A stretch of 50,552 bases of DNA from Staphylococcus cornubiensis (GCF_900183575.1 NZ_FXUZ01000014.1:1-50552); one strand, 5' to 3'; positions 36,350 to 50,370 are shown, counted from the first letter of the stretch. Numbers and translations are program-made. The notes: generated by a model not told the origin, from the sequence alone.

Positions 36350-37120
36350 ATGCCATCAACATTAGAAATTAAAGACTTACACGTGTCTATTGACGATAAA
36401 GAGATCTTGAAAGGTGTCAACTTGACAATTAACACGGGGGAAATTCATGCCATCATGGGGCCAAATGGTACGGGTAAATCAACATTATCTTCAGCAATTA
36501 TGGGTCATCCATCTTATGAAGTCACACAAGGTGAAGTGTTATTAGATGGTGTAAACGTTTTAGAATTAGAAGTTGATGAACGTGCGAAAGCGGGTCTTTT
36601 CTTAGCAATGCAATACCCATCAGAAATTACGGGTGTGACAAATGCGGACTTTATGCGTTCTGCAATCAACGCGCAACGTGAAGAAGGTAACGAAATCAAC
36701 TTAATGCAATTCATTAAAAAGTTAGATAAACAAATGGACTTCTTAGATATGGATAAAGACATGGCGCAACGTTACTTAAATGAAGGTTTCTCTGGTGGAG
36801 AGAAAAAGCGTAACGAAATCTTACAATTAATGATGTTACAACCTAAATTCGCTATTTTAGATGAAATTGACTCAGGGCTTGATATTGACGCATTAAAAGT
36901 TGTATCAAAAGGAATCAATGAAATGCGTGGCGAAGAATTTGGTTCATTAATTATTACGCACTACCAACGTTTATTAAACTATATTACACCAGACCACGTT
37001 CATGTAATGTATAACGGTATCGTTGTAAAATCTGGCGGTGCTGAATTAGCAAAACGCCTTGAAGAAGAAGGTTATGAATGGGTTAAAGAAGAATACGAAT
37101 CAGTAATGGCAAACCAATAA
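36350..37120 (+). CDS. sufC: Fe-S cluster assembly ATPase SufC
   Basis: 256 aa from ATG 36350, behind GGAGGG; the frame to 36317 has no RBS. An ABC-type ATPase that works with SufB and SufD: Walker [10 protein letters not shown] (37-45), [10 protein letters not shown] signature (near 146), Walker [13 protein letters not shown], and ITHYQRLL with the H-loop. It powers the SufBCD scaffold that builds Fe-S clusters, cytoplasmic. First gene of sufCDSUB, the order typical of Firmicutes; 22 bp ahead of sufD. Confidence 0.97.
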   Translation: MPSTLEIKDLHVSIDDKEILKGVNLTINTGEIHAIMGPNGTGKSTLSSAIMGHPSYEVTQGEVLLDGVNVLELEVDERAKAGLFLAMQYPSEITGVTNADFMRSAINAQREEGNEINLMQFIKKLDKQMDFLDMDKDMAQRYLNEGFSGGEKKRNEILQLMMLQPKFAILDEIDSGLDIDALKVVSKGINEMRGEEFGSLIITHYQRLLNYITPDHVHVMYNGIVVKSGGAELAKRLEEEGYEWVKEEYESVMANQ

Positions 37121-37142
37121 TCATCAATAGGAGGAAATAATT

Positions 37143-40159
<3,017 letters not shown>

Positions 40160-40253
40160 GACTGTATGATGCATTTTACACAGTTATAACGATAGAGTTG
40201 AAAATGAGTTGTCATAAGGCACTCATCAATTAGTTAAGAAATAGGAGTGATCA

Positions 40254-41654
40254 ATGATGGCTAAAAAAGCACCTGATGTAGGCGATTATAAATATGGCTT
40301 CCATGATGAAGACGTATCGATTTTTAGATCAGAACGTGGCTTAACAGAAAATATTGTACGTGAAATTTCAAGAATGAAAGATGAACCTGAATGGATGTTA
40401 GACTTCCGTTTAAAATCTTTAAAACAATTTTATAAAATGCCAATGCCACAATGGGGCGGCGACTTATCTGAATTAGACTTTGACGACATTACGTATTATG
40501 TTAAACCGTCAGAGCGTTCAGAGCGTTCTTGGGATGAAGTACCTGAAGAAATTAAACGTACTTTCGATAAATTAGGTATTCCGGAAGCTGAGCAAAAATA
40601 CTTAGCAGGTGTATCTGCACAGTATGAATCAGAAGTGGTATACCACAACATGGAAAAAGAACTTGAAGAAAAAGGGATCATTTTCAAAGATACAGATACA
40701 GCGTTAAAAGAAAATGAAGACCTTTTCAAAGAATATTTTGCATCTGTCATTCCAGCAGCTGACAACAAGTTCGCAGCATTGAACTCAGCGGTATGGTCAG
40801 GTGGTTCATTCATTTACGTGCCGAAAAACGTAAAATTAGATACACCACTACAAGCGTATTTCCGTATTAACTCAGAAAACATGGGTCAATTCGAACGTAC
40901 ATTAATCATTGCTGACGAAGGTGCATCTGTAAACTATGTTGAAGGTTGTACAGCACCAGTGTACACAACAAACTCATTACACTCAGCAGTGGTTGAAATC
41001 ATTGTACACAAAGATGCACACGTCCGTTATACAACAATTCAAAACTGGGCGAACAACGTCTACAACCTTGTAACAAAACGTACATTCGTTCATGAAAATG
41101 GTAACATGGAGTGGGTTGACGGTAACTTAGGTTCTAAGCTGACAATGAAATATCCAGCATGTGTATTACTTGGTGAAGGTGCGAAAGGTAGCACATTATC
41201 TATCGCATTCGCAGGTAAAGGTCAAGTCCAAGATGCGGGTGCTAAAATGATTCATAAAGCACCAAACACATCTTCTACTATCGTATCTAAGTCAATTTCT
41301 AAAGATGGCGGTAAAGTTGTCTACCGTGGTATTGTACACTTTGGACGTAAAGCAAAAGGTGCACGTTCAAACATCGAATGTGATACGTTGATTTTAGATA
41401 ACCAATCCACATCTGATACAATTCCTTACAACGAAATTTTCAATGACCACATTTCATTAGAACACGAAGCGAAAGTTTCTAAAGTATCTGAAGAGCAATT
41501 ATTCTACTTAATGTCTCGTGGTATTTCTGAAGAAGAAGCAACTGAAATGATCGTCATGGGCTTCATTGAACCATTTACTAAAGAATTACCAATGGAATAT
41601 GCCGTTGAAATGAACCGTCTCATCAAATTTGAGATGGAAGGTAGTATCGGTTAA
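40254..41654 (+). CDS. sufB: Fe-S cluster assembly protein SufB
   Basis: 466 aa, the main scaffold protein. N-terminal [14 protein letters not shown], then [21 protein letters not shown], the beta-helix core with [20 protein letters not shown] (carrying a cluster-binding Cys), and the C-terminal [20 protein letters not shown] and [19 protein letters not shown]. Codon bias is strong, as for abundant proteins. ATG 40254 (or the next codon) follows AGGAGTGA. A terminator lies after it, closing the operon. Confidence 0.97.
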   Translation: MMAKKAPDVGDYKYGFHDEDVSIFRSERGLTENIVREISRMKDEPEWMLDFRLKSLKQFYKMPMPQWGGDLSELDFDDITYYVKPSERSERSWDEVPEEIKRTFDKLGIPEAEQKYLAGVSAQYESEVVYHNMEKELEEKGIIFKDTDTALKENEDLFKEYFASVIPAADNKFAALNSAVWSGGSFIYVPKNVKLDTPLQAYFRINSENMGQFERTLIIADEGASVNYVEGCTAPVYTTNSLHSAVVEIIVHKDAHVRYTTIQNWANNVYNLVTKRTFVHENGNMEWVDGNLGSKLTMKYPACVLLGEGAKGSTLSIAFAGKGQVQDAGAKMIHKAPNTSSTIVSKSISKDGGKVVYRGIVHFGRKAKGARSNIECDTLILDNQSTSDTIPYNEIFNDHISLEHEAKVSKVSEEQLFYLMSRGISEEEATEMIVMGFIEPFTKELPMEYAVEMNRLIKFEMEGSIG

Positions 41655-41713
41655 GCTGAACACGCATGGTTGAGCAGTTTTGATTGTTGGAAAAAGCTGC
41701 TGGATACCATTTT

Positions 41714-41757
41714 AATACCTCTTTATTTTGATTATGTTCAAAATAAAGGGGTATTTA
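41714..41757 (+). terminator. Terminator of the suf operon
   Basis: AATACCTCTTTATTTTG (41714-41730) pairs with CAAAATAAAGGGGTATT (41739-41755), followed by a T tract. Confidence 0.9.
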
Positions 41758-41812
41758 TTTTTACATGAGTTTTTTGAAAAATCATTTCGTTAATCAAGAA
41801 AGGATACTTACA

Positions 41813-42526
41813 ATGAAAAAAATGATGATTGTTAACACAAGTCACAATCAGTTTGACGGTACTCAAAAACCAACTGGCTTATGGTTAGGAGAGCTTGTCC
41901 ATTTTTATGATTACTTTAACCACGATGATTATAAAATTGATATCTTTAATATTCGTGGTGGGGATACGCCAATCGACCCAGTGAGTTTAAACAAATTGAT
42001 GTTAGACCGTGTCACGCAACAATATTATGAAGATACACAGTTTATAAATGTATTAAAAAATGCACAACCTATCACCGATGCAGATCCTAAACAGTATGAT
42101 GCCATCTATTTTACTGGAGGTCATGGCGTGATGTATGATTTTCCTGACAATGAAGCGATACGAAATGCGGTGAATGAAATATACAATCACGGCGGTGTTA
42201 TTGCTGCGGTATGCCATGGTGTGACAGCATTATTGAATGTGAAAAATGAGAAAGGAAGATTTTTTGTAGATAACAAACGTCTTACCGGTTTTTCGAATGT
42301 GGAAGAAGTTTTAGCCAATCGTAAAAGAATCGTTCCCTTTATGTTGGAAAGCGAATTAGAAAAACGGGGTGCGCATTATAGCAAATCAAAATTACCGTTT
42401 AGGCCTTATATCCAAATTGATGAAAGGCTAGTGACAGGCCAAAATCCACAATCTCCAAAACACGTCGCCCAAGCTGTTGCAGAGCTATTAGAGCAGGATA
42501 ACAATGCTGTTAAAGAGCGGGGCTAA
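41813..42526 (+). CDS. DJ-1/PfpI family protein (class I glutamine amidotransferase-like)
   Basis: 237 aa. ATG 41813 is chosen because AGAAAGGA (41798-41805) precedes it; an upstream frame at 41765 overlaps the suf terminator. The nucleophile Cys is in AAVCHGVTALL near 122, preceded by IYFTGGHGVMYDF; the arrangement is that of the Hsp31/PfpI branch, whose members act as glyoxalases, deglycases or chaperones. Substrate cannot be told. No signal peptide. It stands alone between the suf operon and a 390-bp gap. Confidence 0.87.
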   Translation: MKKMMIVNTSHNQFDGTQKPTGLWLGELVHFYDYFNHDDYKIDIFNIRGGDTPIDPVSLNKLMLDRVTQQYYEDTQFINVLKNAQPITDADPKQYDAIYFTGGHGVMYDFPDNEAIRNAVNEIYNHGGVIAAVCHGVTALLNVKNEKGRFFVDNKRLTGFSNVEEVLANRKRIVPFMLESELEKRGAHYSKSKLPFRPYIQIDERLVTGQNPQSPKHVAQAVAELLEQDNNAVKERG

Positions 42527-42918
42527 TTTTTTGTTAGGGTGTCCAAATAAAGATATCAAACTTGCTTCAATTCATGTTGAATGACGTGTGAAAATCATGC
42601 GATTAGTCCATGTGATTCATTTGCATTTTACCTATTGTTCAGACACAATAAGAGTATTACTGCCGTATGTATTTTCGGTGTGTAAGGTTTAAGATGATTG
42701 GGAAGTAGCGCGATATGCAGAAATAAGAGGGGAATCGGGTGAGGCATTAAGTTTTCTCATCTTCTTCATTCTAATGGTTTTATTGTACATTTATAATGAT
42801 AAAACAGTTGAAAAATGAGGATAAGTTAGACATATAAATCGGATACTATTGATTTTCTTCATTACTTTAACATATCGACTATTTCCTTGAGCTAGAGATT
42901 AAGAGGGGGAACTGCTTA
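42527..42918. other. Intergenic region before the CNNM-type gene
   Basis: About 390 bases. One open stretch (near 42730-42810) would encode a short hydrophobic peptide but has no usable start codon. No terminator, repeat or strong promoter is clear. Confidence 0.4.
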
Positions 42919-43917
42919 ATGATCATTGCGATCATTTTATTAATCATTGTCTCTTGTTTCTTTTCAGGTAGTGAAACGGCGCTTACCGCAGCAAACAAGG
43001 TCAAACTGAAATCTGAAGCGGACCAAAATCACCAAAAATCCGCGAAGTTATTAAAATTATTAGAAAAACCGAGTGAATTCATTACGACGATTTTAATCGG
43101 TAATAACATTGCGAATATTTTGTTACCGACATTAGTGACAATTTTAGCAGTGGATATGGGAATTAATGTAGGGATTGCGTCGGCGATTTTGACAGTCGTG
43201 ATTATCGTATTTGCCGAAGTGATACCCAAATCAGTAGCCGCAACATTTCCTGATCCCATTGCACGTCTTGTGTTCCCAATTATTCGGTTTTGTGTCATCG
43301 TATTCAAGCCGATAACAATCATTTTGAATGCATTGACAGATGGTATTAATCGTATGTTGTCACGTGGTCAAGAAAATCAAGGGATGTCCAAAGAAGAAGT
43401 ACGCACGATGGTGTCGATTGCAGGAACTGAAGGTGCGTTTAACGAAATGGAACGGAATCGTATTCAAGGGGTCATGGATTTTGATCGTTTGAAAGTGAAT
43501 GATGTGAGCAATACACCGCGTGTGAATGTGACGTCCTTATCTGTAGAGGATACGTATGATGAAGTGTATGACATTGTGATGAATCATCCATACACGCGCT
43601 ATCCAGTATATGAGGGGGATATTGATAACGTAGTAGGTGTGTTTCATTCGAAATATTTGTTAGCTTGGAGTAAAACGCCGGACAAAGCGGTGACAGATTT
43701 TTGTTCAGAACCTTTATTCGTTTATGAGCATAACCGTGCTGAATGGGTATTGAGAAAGATGACGGTCACACGTAAACATATGGCCATTGTACTTGATGAA
43801 TATGGTGGTACAGATGCCATCGTGACACACGAAGATTTAATCGAAGAAATGTTAGGTATGGAAATTGAAGATGAAATGGATCGTGAAGAAAGCGATAAAT
43901 TGAAACAAATCCGTTAA
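42919..43917 (+). CDS. CNNM/CorC-type transporter-associated membrane protein
   Basis: 332 aa. Residues 1 to about 150 form a DUF21 (CNNM) membrane domain (SGSETALTAANKVKLKSEA near the N-terminus, PTLVTILAVDMGINVGIASAIL, EVIPKSVAATFPDPIARL), followed by two CBS domains (about 185-310; YTRYPVYEGDIDNVVGVFH and IVLDEYGGTDAIVTHEDLIEE). Members export Mg2+ or other cations; S. aureus MpfA and MpfB are of this family, and this is probably the MpfB counterpart by position. The short C-terminus lacks the CorC/HlyC domain. RBS AGAGGGGG precedes ATG 42919. Confidence 0.9.
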   Translation: MIIAIILLIIVSCFFSGSETALTAANKVKLKSEADQNHQKSAKLLKLLEKPSEFITTILIGNNIANILLPTLVTILAVDMGINVGIASAILTVVIIVFAEVIPKSVAATFPDPIARLVFPIIRFCVIVFKPITIILNALTDGINRMLSRGQENQGMSKEEVRTMVSIAGTEGAFNEMERNRIQGVMDFDRLKVNDVSNTPRVNVTSLSVEDTYDEVYDIVMNHPYTRYPVYEGDIDNVVGVFHSKYLLAWSKTPDKAVTDFCSEPLFVYEHNRAEWVLRKMTVTRKHMAIVLDEYGGTDAIVTHEDLIEEMLGMEIEDEMDREESDKLKQIR

Positions 43918-43945
43918 AACAATATTCATCAACATATAGAAAACT

Positions 43946-43976
43946 AGCTGGGAGTCGCGTATATCCCGGCTTTTTT
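43946..43976 (+). terminator. Terminator after the CNNM-type gene
   Basis: AGCTGGGA (43946-43953) pairs with TCCCGGCT (43964-43971), followed by T6. Confidence 0.85.
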
Positions 43977-44000
43977 CTTAAACTTAAGGGGGAAATGACA

Positions 44001-45074
44001 ATGTGGTACAAAACAAAGGTGACAGAACAATGTCAAATTGACTATCCAATTATTCAAGCAGGGATGGCGGGCAGTACGACGCCTGAACTCGTCGCAACGG
44101 TGAGTGAATTAGGTGGACTAGGAACGATTGGTGCAGGTTATATGACGCCTGATGCACTTGAACAAGAGATTTTACAGGTTAAGACACGCACATCGAAACC
44201 TTTTTCAGTTAATTTATTCGTACCAGAGTCTTTTTCGTATACGGATGATGATGTGGAAGCTATGAATGATTTCTTAGCACCGTACCGAGAGGCATTAAAA
44301 CTTGAAAAACCTACGATAGGGCAACATGATAGTTCTACATTTGATGAACAAATCAACATTGTCATTCAGCAACAAGTCCCGGTTTGTAGTTTCACATTTG
44401 GTATCCCAGATGAACAAACGATACAACGTTTAAAAGAGGCAGGTATCGTATTAATCGGGAGTGCCACAACTGTTGAAGAAGCAAAAAAAGTGGAAGTAGC
44501 AGGATTTGATGCCGTTGTCGCACAAGGGAGCGAAGCAGGTGGTCATCGTGCAACATTTGATGACAGCGAAGAGACGTCGCCATTAATCGGAACAATGGCG
44601 CTCATCCCTCAAGTAGTAGATCATGTCAATATTCCAGTGATTGCAGCAGGGGGCGTGATGGATAGTCGTGGGTGGCTTGCAAGTCATGCGTTAGGTGCTC
44701 AAGGAATTCAAATGGGGACTGCCTTTTTGACGACACATGACAGTCAAGCAAAGTCGGCACATAAACAAGCTATTTTTAATAGTGCAGAAACAGACGCTAT
44801 ACTGACACACGAACTGAGTGGGAAACCTGCAAGAGGTATACATAATGCATTGATTCAACATCTACGTGAAGATGGACCAGCGACATTACCGTATCCGATA
44901 CAAAATGATTTAACAAAACATATACGTGCGACAGCGGGTAAGGTGGGCAAGTCAGAGTGGATGCATATGTGGAGTGGTCAAGGTGTACGTATGGCACGTG
45001 ATGTCGATGCGGCGACATTTTTCACGCAACTCATTCAAAATGCACAATCACAAGTTGAAAAATTCAAATTGTAA
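44001..45074 (+). CDS. Nitronate monooxygenase family FMN enzyme
   Basis: 357 aa from ATG 44001 (8 nt after AAGGGGG; ATG 43995 is too close). A TIM-barrel flavoprotein: N-terminal PIIQAGMAGSTTPELVATVS, GLGTIGAGYM, FMN/substrate segment VVAQGSEAGGHRA (near residue 175-187) with the catalytic His, IPVIAAGGVMDSRG and GAQGIQMGTAFL. Members oxidise alkyl nitronates to nitrite, or, in the FabK branch, reduce enoyl-ACP; FabK is usually beside fatty acid genes, which are absent here. Not in an operon: a terminator precedes it and a convergent gene follows. Confidence 0.9.
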   Translation: MWYKTKVTEQCQIDYPIIQAGMAGSTTPELVATVSELGGLGTIGAGYMTPDALEQEILQVKTRTSKPFSVNLFVPESFSYTDDDVEAMNDFLAPYREALKLEKPTIGQHDSSTFDEQINIVIQQQVPVCSFTFGIPDEQTIQRLKEAGIVLIGSATTVEEAKKVEVAGFDAVVAQGSEAGGHRATFDDSEETSPLIGTMALIPQVVDHVNIPVIAAGGVMDSRGWLASHALGAQGIQMGTAFLTTHDSQAKSAHKQAIFNSAETDAILTHELSGKPARGIHNALIQHLREDGPATLPYPIQNDLTKHIRATAGKVGKSEWMHMWSGQGVRMARDVDAATFFTQLIQNAQSQVEKFKL

Positions 45075-45095
45075 CTGTGCATGATGAGTGAATGG

Positions 45096-45803
45096 CTAGA
45101 CTTTATCGCCAGCAGTTCGATGGGCTAGCCATTCTAGTAACATATTTTGATGTGTCGCACCTGGATTAATACAGTCCAGATGGTCCAAAAATGGAAGGGC
45201 ATAAAGGGTTAAATACCGGCCATTTTTATAGTTTTCTTGTACATAAGAAAGTGTGGTATCCATATGCACGGAAGTATCGTTAAATCCGTGTATAATGAGT
45301 GTATCTACATCCACTGGGTCTTGCATTAAAGGTGAAGCTGCACGCATTATATGAGTTGAACTCGTATCAAAATATTCTGCTACAGCATCTTGTCCTAAAT
45401 GTTGATGCAACGTGTAAAGGACGTCTGTCACAGGTGCAAGTGCGACGATTTGATCAAACAACTGTGCATTTAATAAAGCGAGTTGCCCTCCTACTGAATG
45501 TCCAATGCCGACCAGTTGTTGCGGTTGATAAGTAGAAGCTTTAAAGTGTTGAATCGCTTCTGCTACATCTTCACTCGGTATCGGCCATGGATGTGACGTA
45601 CCACGACGATATTCAACATTTACGACTGCATAACCTGCTTCAATTAATGTATCAATCATTAAATCCATCATCGCTTTACTATATTTTTGTCTCCAGTAGC
45701 CTCCATGAATCAGTACAATCCATACTTGTGACGTCTTTTGTTCATTTTCATAAACGTCATAATGTTGATCTTCGTGTGTCCCGTAACTGATTTGTTTAAC
45801 CAT
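45096..45803 (-). CDS. Alpha/beta hydrolase (kynurenine-formamidase-like)
   Basis: 235 aa from ATG 45803, preceded by AAAGGAG; the frame to 45839 is less likely. The oxyanion motif LIHGGYWRQKY (near residue 31-41) is the HGGXW box of the formamidase/esterase group, the Ser nucleophile lies in GIGHSVGGQLAL (near 110), and an Asp and His are expected in the C-terminal IIHGFNDTSVHMD and FLDHLDCI segments. Substrate unknown. It converges with the nitronate monooxygenase gene and diverges from the DUF72 gene. Confidence 0.85.
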   Translation of the reverse strand: MVKQISYGTHEDQHYDVYENEQKTSQVWIVLIHGGYWRQKYSKAMMDLMIDTLIEAGYAVVNVEYRRGTSHPWPIPSEDVAEAIQHFKASTYQPQQLVGIGHSVGGQLALLNAQLFDQIVALAPVTDVLYTLHQHLGQDAVAEYFDTSSTHIMRAASPLMQDPVDVDTLIIHGFNDTSVHMDTTLSYVQENYKNGRYLTLYALPFLDHLDCINPGATHQNMLLEWLAHRTAGDKV

Positions 45804-45926
45804 GATTGAAAACTCCTTTTTACACGACTTTAATCCCATTATACCCTATGCCACTTCTAAACAAACGAGGGGCACCATCCCATACATCAGAGGGGTGGAT
45901 ATGATAAAATGAAGGCGGTGATAAAA

Positions 45927-46775
45927 ATGATAGAAATTGGTCTAACAGGGTGGGGCGATCACGACACCTTGTATGAAGATTTACAGCGCAAGACAGATAA
46001 ATTACAAACTTATGCGAGTCATTTTCCAATTGTGGAATTAGATGCTTCATATTATGCCATTCAACCAGAACGTAATATCGTGAAATGGATCAGTGAGACA
46101 CCGCAACGTTTTAAATTCGTCGTCAAAATTCATCAAGCATTGACGTTGCATGCAGACTATCATGATTATGCTGACACGATTGAAAGCTTGTTTAATGATT
46201 TTCGACTCATGTTACAGCCATTGGTTGAGGCTGATCGTTTAGCAATGGTCCTCGTTCAATTTCCACCTTGGTTTGATTGTAACGCTAAAAATATTAAATA
46301 TATTCGCTACGTCCGAGCGCAACTTGAGCATGTGCCGGTATGTATCGAGTTTCGTCATCAATCTTGGTTCCAAGGCGAAATGAAAGAACATACGTTGCAA
46401 TTTTTGACAGACAATCAACTCATTCATTCTGTGTGTGATGAGCCGCAAATAGGTGAAGGGAGCATTCCTTTTGTCAATCGCATTACACATCACACGGCGC
46501 TCGTTCGACTTCATGGCCGTAACAAGTATGGTTGGACGAAAAAAGATATGACGGATCAAGAATGGAGAGACGTTCGCTACCTTTATAATTATAACGCTGA
46601 AGAATTACAACAATTAGCGGATAAAGTGACGTTGTTAAATCAAAAGGCACAACAGGTGTACGTCGTATTTAACAATAACTCAGGTGGTCATGCTGCAGCG
46701 AATGCGAAATATTTTCAAAAGCTTTTAGGTATTGATTATGAAGGTTTAGCACCACAACAACTTAAATTATTTTAA
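45927..46775 (+). CDS. DUF72 family protein
   Basis: 282 aa from ATG 45927, behind GGCGGTGAT; the frame to 45909 lies upstream of that RBS. DUF72 (YecE-like) proteins form a TIM-barrel fold: N-terminal GLTGWGDHDTLY, VELDASYYAIQPERNIVKW, RFKFVVKIHQALT, VPVCIEFRHQSWF (near 145) and FNNNSGGHAAANAKYF at the C-terminus. The role is unknown. It is 14 bp ahead of the TSUP gene and 27 bp before its RBS, suggesting an operon with the next genes through yutD. Confidence 0.9.
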   Translation: MIEIGLTGWGDHDTLYEDLQRKTDKLQTYASHFPIVELDASYYAIQPERNIVKWISETPQRFKFVVKIHQALTLHADYHDYADTIESLFNDFRLMLQPLVEADRLAMVLVQFPPWFDCNAKNIKYIRYVRAQLEHVPVCIEFRHQSWFQGEMKEHTLQFLTDNQLIHSVCDEPQIGEGSIPFVNRITHHTALVRLHGRNKYGWTKKDMTDQEWRDVRYLYNYNAEELQQLADKVTLLNQKAQQVYVVFNNNSGGHAAANAKYFQKLLGIDYEGLAPQQLKLF

Positions 46776-46789
46776 AGGAGGCCACGACG

Positions 46790-47614
46790 GTGAGTGTGAT
46801 TATCCTGATTATTATAGGATTTTTATCCGCTATTATCGGTTCCTTAGTTGGAATTGGTGGCGGCATTATTATAGTACCGACATTAATATACTTTGGTGTC
46901 ACTTTAAATATTTTAGGGGGCATCACGCCTCAAACGGCAATCGGCACATCATCTATTATTTTGATTGCAACAGGTTTATCCTCAACAGTAGGGTATTTAA
47001 AACAAAAACAAGTCGATGTGAAAAACGGGATTATTTTCACGATTGGTATTATTCCTGGGGCGTTGATTGGGGCTTATTTAAGTCAGTTTTTAACGCTTCA
47101 TTCATTTAATTTATATTTTGGAATATTTCTCATCGTCGTGTCGGTGCTACTCATGGTGCGCCATCGTATTCCACCGATCAAAGCATTCCAGCAAGAACGT
47201 TATATGAAGTCATTTACGGATTCACACGGTGAACATTATCGCTATGGTGTAGTGCCGTCGATTGCGATTATCGCGTCATTTGTCATTGGTCTCACAGCAG
47301 GCTTGTTTGGTATTGGCGGTGGTGCACTCATGACGCCATTAATGTTGCTTGTATTCCGTTTCCCACCACACGTAGCAGTAGGGACAAGCATGATGATGAT
47401 TTTCTTTTCGAGTGTGACCGGCTCGATAGGCCATATCGTGTTAGGCCATGTATTATGGGGTTACAGTTTAATCTTAATCATTTCGAGTTGGGTCGGTGCA
47501 CAATTAGGTGTGAAATTAAATAAAACCGTCAAATCCGACACTGTTGTATTAATATTACGACTCGTCATGTTGGGGTTAGGAATTTATCTCATCATACAAT
47601 CATTCTTTAACTAA
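46790..47614 (+). CDS. TSUP (TauE/SafE) family sulphite/sulphonate exporter-like membrane protein
   Basis: 274 aa with seven to eight membrane helices. The TSUP repeat is visible twice: SLVGIGGGIIIVPTL at the N-terminus and TAGLFGIGGGALMTPLML in the second half. Such proteins move sulphite, sulphoacetate or related anions. The start GTG 46790 follows GGAGG with a 7-nt spacer. It follows DUF72 and precedes a phosphoesterase gene by 16 bp. Substrate is inferred from family only. Confidence 0.9.
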   Translation: MSVIILIIIGFLSAIIGSLVGIGGGIIIVPTLIYFGVTLNILGGITPQTAIGTSSIILIATGLSSTVGYLKQKQVDVKNGIIFTIGIIPGALIGAYLSQFLTLHSFNLYFGIFLIVVSVLLMVRHRIPPIKAFQQERYMKSFTDSHGEHYRYGVVPSIAIIASFVIGLTAGLFGIGGGALMTPLMLLVFRFPPHVAVGTSMMMIFFSSVTGSIGHIVLGHVLWGYSLILIISSWVGAQLGVKLNKTVKSDTVVLILRLVMLGLGIYLIIQSFFN

Positions 47615-47630
47615 AAAGTGAGGCGAGATT

Positions 47631-48959
47631 ATGCGTTTAACGATTTATCATACTAATGATATTCATAGTCATTTACATGCTTATTCACGTATCACAGCAT
47701 ATTTAAGAGAGGCACGTGCAAAATTAACGCACCCTTCTCGTTATGTAGATATTGGCGACCATGTGGACTTATCACTACCTGTGACAGAAGGGACGTTAGG
47801 TAAGCGCAACGTAGAGCTTTTGAATGAAGCGGGATGTGATGTGGTCACGATTGGTAACAATGAAGGGATGACGATTTCGCACGAGGCACTCAATGCATTG
47901 TACGATGAGGCACAGTTTAAAGTGACATGTACGAATGTATTAGATGAATCAGGGCAATTACCGCACAACTTTTTAACGTCTTACATTGAACAAATTGAAG
48001 ATGTGCGTATCATGTATGTCGCAGCGACAGCCCCGTTCACTCCATTTTATCGGGCGTTAGATTGGGTCGTCACAGATCCGTTTGATGCGATTAAACAAGA
48101 GATTGCTGCACATGAAGGCGAATATGATGTATTAATCGTCCTAAGCCATGTCGGTATCTTTTTTGATGAAAAACTTTGTGAAGCCATGCCAGAAATTGAC
48201 GTCATTTTTGGCGCCCATACGCATCATTACTTTGAAGACGGTGAGGTTCAAAATGGTGTATTAATGGCAGCAGCAGGAAAGTATGGTCAGTTTTTAGGAG
48301 AAGTGACTTTAGAGATAGAAAATGGAAAAGTCATTGAGAAAACTGCGATGTTACACACACTTGAGCAATTGCCGGAAGTTGAGACGAACTTTGAAGCTGA
48401 AGGTCAAGCCTTGCTCAATGCCCCCGTCGTTGATATGCCTGTTACTTTGCAGCGCGCGATGAATCATATTACAGAAGCAAGCTATTTATTAGCCGAAAGT
48501 GTGCATGAATTTACCGAAGCGGACTGTACAATTATCAATGCAGGGCTCATTGTAAAAGGGTATACAGAACAACGATTAACTGAATATGATGTCCATCAAA
48601 TGTTGCCACATCCGATTAATGTTGTGCGTATTCGGTTAACAGGTGCTGAACTCAAAGAAGTATTATTGAAAGCACGTGCGCAAGAATATATGTATGAATA
48701 TGCGCAAGGTTTAGGGTTTCGTGGAGATATATTTGGTGGCTATATTTTATACGATGCCGGCTATATTGAATCGAGTGAACGCTACTTTGTGAAAGGCGAA
48801 GAAATTGACGATGAGGCGATATATATATTAGGTACAGTTGATATGTACACATTTGGTCGTTATTTTCCAACATTAAAAGGCGGTCATATCCAATACTTAA
48901 TGCCCGAGTTTTTGAGAGACATTTTTAAAGAAAAGTTGTTAACGGTTTATTTTACATGA
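47631..48959 (+). CDS. Bifunctional metallophosphatase/5'-nucleotidase (YunD-like)
   Basis: 442 aa. N-terminal metallophosphatase domain: [16 protein letters not shown] (metal ligands), [34 protein letters not shown] and [15 protein letters not shown]. The C-terminal 5'-nucleotidase domain starts near residue 260 ([17 protein letters not shown]). There is no signal peptide, so the protein should be cytoplasmic, as for YunD. Substrate unknown, probably nucleotides or sugar phosphates. RBS GTGAGGCGAG precedes ATG 47631. Confidence 0.92.
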   Translation: MRLTIYHTNDIHSHLHAYSRITAYLREARAKLTHPSRYVDIGDHVDLSLPVTEGTLGKRNVELLNEAGCDVVTIGNNEGMTISHEALNALYDEAQFKVTCTNVLDESGQLPHNFLTSYIEQIEDVRIMYVAATAPFTPFYRALDWVVTDPFDAIKQEIAAHEGEYDVLIVLSHVGIFFDEKLCEAMPEIDVIFGAHTHHYFEDGEVQNGVLMAAAGKYGQFLGEVTLEIENGKVIEKTAMLHTLEQLPEVETNFEAEGQALLNAPVVDMPVTLQRAMNHITEASYLLAESVHEFTEADCTIINAGLIVKGYTEQRLTEYDVHQMLPHPINVVRIRLTGAELKEVLLKARAQEYMYEYAQGLGFRGDIFGGYILYDAGYIESSERYFVKGEEIDDEAIYILGTVDMYTFGRYFPTLKGGHIQYLMPEFLRDIFKEKLLTVYFT

Positions 48960-49035
48960 ACAGGAGATTTTAATTTCTTGTAAAGTTCGTTATAATATAG
49001 TAAGACCTATAAATTATGGGAGGTTTTCCGCTGTT

Positions 49036-49953
49036 ATGGCTACAAAAAATGAAGAAATTTTACGCAAACCAGATTGGCTTAAAATAAAGTTAAATACAAA
49101 CGAGAACTACACAGGCTTAAAGAAAATGATGCGCGAAAAGGGGCTACATACTGTATGTGAGGAAGCGAAATGTCCAAACATTCACGAGTGTTGGGGTGAA
49201 CGTCGTACTGCAACATTTATGATTTTGGGTGATGTTTGTACACGCGCATGTCGTTTCTGCGCAGTTAAAACAGGTTTACCGAACGAGTTAGACTTAGGTG
49301 AACCAGCGCGTGTAGCGGACTCAGTAAAACAAATGAACCTTAAACACGTTGTTATCACTGCAGTTGCACGTGACGACTTAAAAGATGCAGGTTCAAATGT
49401 GTACGCTGAAACAGTGCGTAAAGTACGTGAGCTCAACCCATTCACGACAATCGAAATTTTACCATCTGATATGGGTGGTGATTATGAAGCACTAGAAACA
49501 TTAATGGCTGCACGTCCAGACATTTTAAACCACAACATTGAAACAGTACGTCGTTTAACACCGAGAGTGCGTGCACGTGCTACTTATGATCGTACATTAG
49601 AGTTTTTACGTCGTTCTAAAGAATTACAACCTGACATTCCAACAAAATCAAGTATTATGGTGGGATTAGGTGAAACAATTGAAGAACTTCATGAAACAAT
49701 GGATGATTTACGTGCCAATGGTGTAGATATTTTAACAATCGGTCAATATTTACAACCTTCTCGTAAACATTTAAAAGTTCAAAAATATTACACACCATTA
49801 GAATTTGGTAAATTGCGTAAAGTTGCGATGGAAAAAGGCTTCAAACATTGTCAAGCGGGTCCATTAGTGCGTAGTTCTTACCATGCAGATGAACAAGTAA
49901 ATGAAGCAGCAAAAGCTAAACATCGACTTGGTGAAGAACAACTTAAATTATAA
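49036..49953 (+). CDS. lipA: Lipoyl synthase LipA
   Basis: 305 aa radical SAM enzyme that inserts two sulphurs into octanoyl groups on GcvH and 2-oxoacid dehydrogenases. The auxiliary cluster Cys are in [12 protein letters not shown] (from about residue 41), the SAM cluster in CTRACRFC (near 67-74), and the C-terminal RSSYHADE ligand Ser is present. A TATAAT (48991) lies 45 nt upstream. It needs Fe-S clusters from SufBCDSU and modifies GcvH, linking three loci in this window. yutD is 18 bp downstream. Confidence 0.97.
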   Translation: MATKNEEILRKPDWLKIKLNTNENYTGLKKMMREKGLHTVCEEAKCPNIHECWGERRTATFMILGDVCTRACRFCAVKTGLPNELDLGEPARVADSVKQMNLKHVVITAVARDDLKDAGSNVYAETVRKVRELNPFTTIEILPSDMGGDYEALETLMAARPDILNHNIETVRRLTPRVRARATYDRTLEFLRRSKELQPDIPTKSSIMVGLGETIEELHETMDDLRANGVDILTIGQYLQPSRKHLKVQKYYTPLEFGKLRKVAMEKGFKHCQAGPLVRSSYHADEQVNEAAKAKHRLGEEQLKL

Positions 49954-49971
49954 GAACCAGGTGATGAACGT

Positions 49972-50337
49972 ATGATTAAAGTAGGAAACCATTATTTTGA
50001 ATTATTAACGTCATATAAAGATGGGTTCAATGAAGATGATTTTATTGCGAGATATTCTGAAATTCTAGATAAATATGACTTTGTGGTTGGGGATTATGGT
50101 TATGATCAATTGAGATTAAAGGGCTTTTATCATGATTCGTATAAAAAAGCAGATTTTAATAAACGCTTTTCCACGATACAAGATTATCTCTATGAATATT
50201 GTAATTTTGGATGTGCCTACTTTGTCTTACGTCGACTTTCAAAATCAGAAGTCGAGCAACAATTAGGACATGATACACCTATTGATGCAACAGACAAACT
50301 GAAAGATGTTAAAATACAACCGACAATACAAGATTAA
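49972..50337 (+). CDS. yutD: YutD-like (DUF1027) protein
   Basis: 121 aa. Matches the small YutD/DUF1027 family by its VVGDYGYDQLRLKGFY, NFGCAYFVLRRLSKSEVEQ and EYCNFGC segments, with two conserved Cys. It follows lipA in Bacillus and staphylococci. The function is unknown. RBS CAGGTGA precedes ATG 49972. The product ends just ahead of a strong terminator, after which a group II intron is inserted. Confidence 0.92.
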   Translation: MIKVGNHYFELLTSYKDGFNEDDFIARYSEILDKYDFVVGDYGYDQLRLKGFYHDSYKKADFNKRFSTIQDYLYEYCNFGCAYFVLRRLSKSEVEQQLGHDTPIDATDKLKDVKIQPTIQD

Positions 50338-50370
50338 ATCTAACGTGTCATAGATTGAATCATATAGGAG

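Noticed and set aside
42730..42820. Short hydrophobic peptide frame
   Set aside because: The frame holds a hydrophobic stretch but no ATG, GTG or TTG with an RBS at its start.
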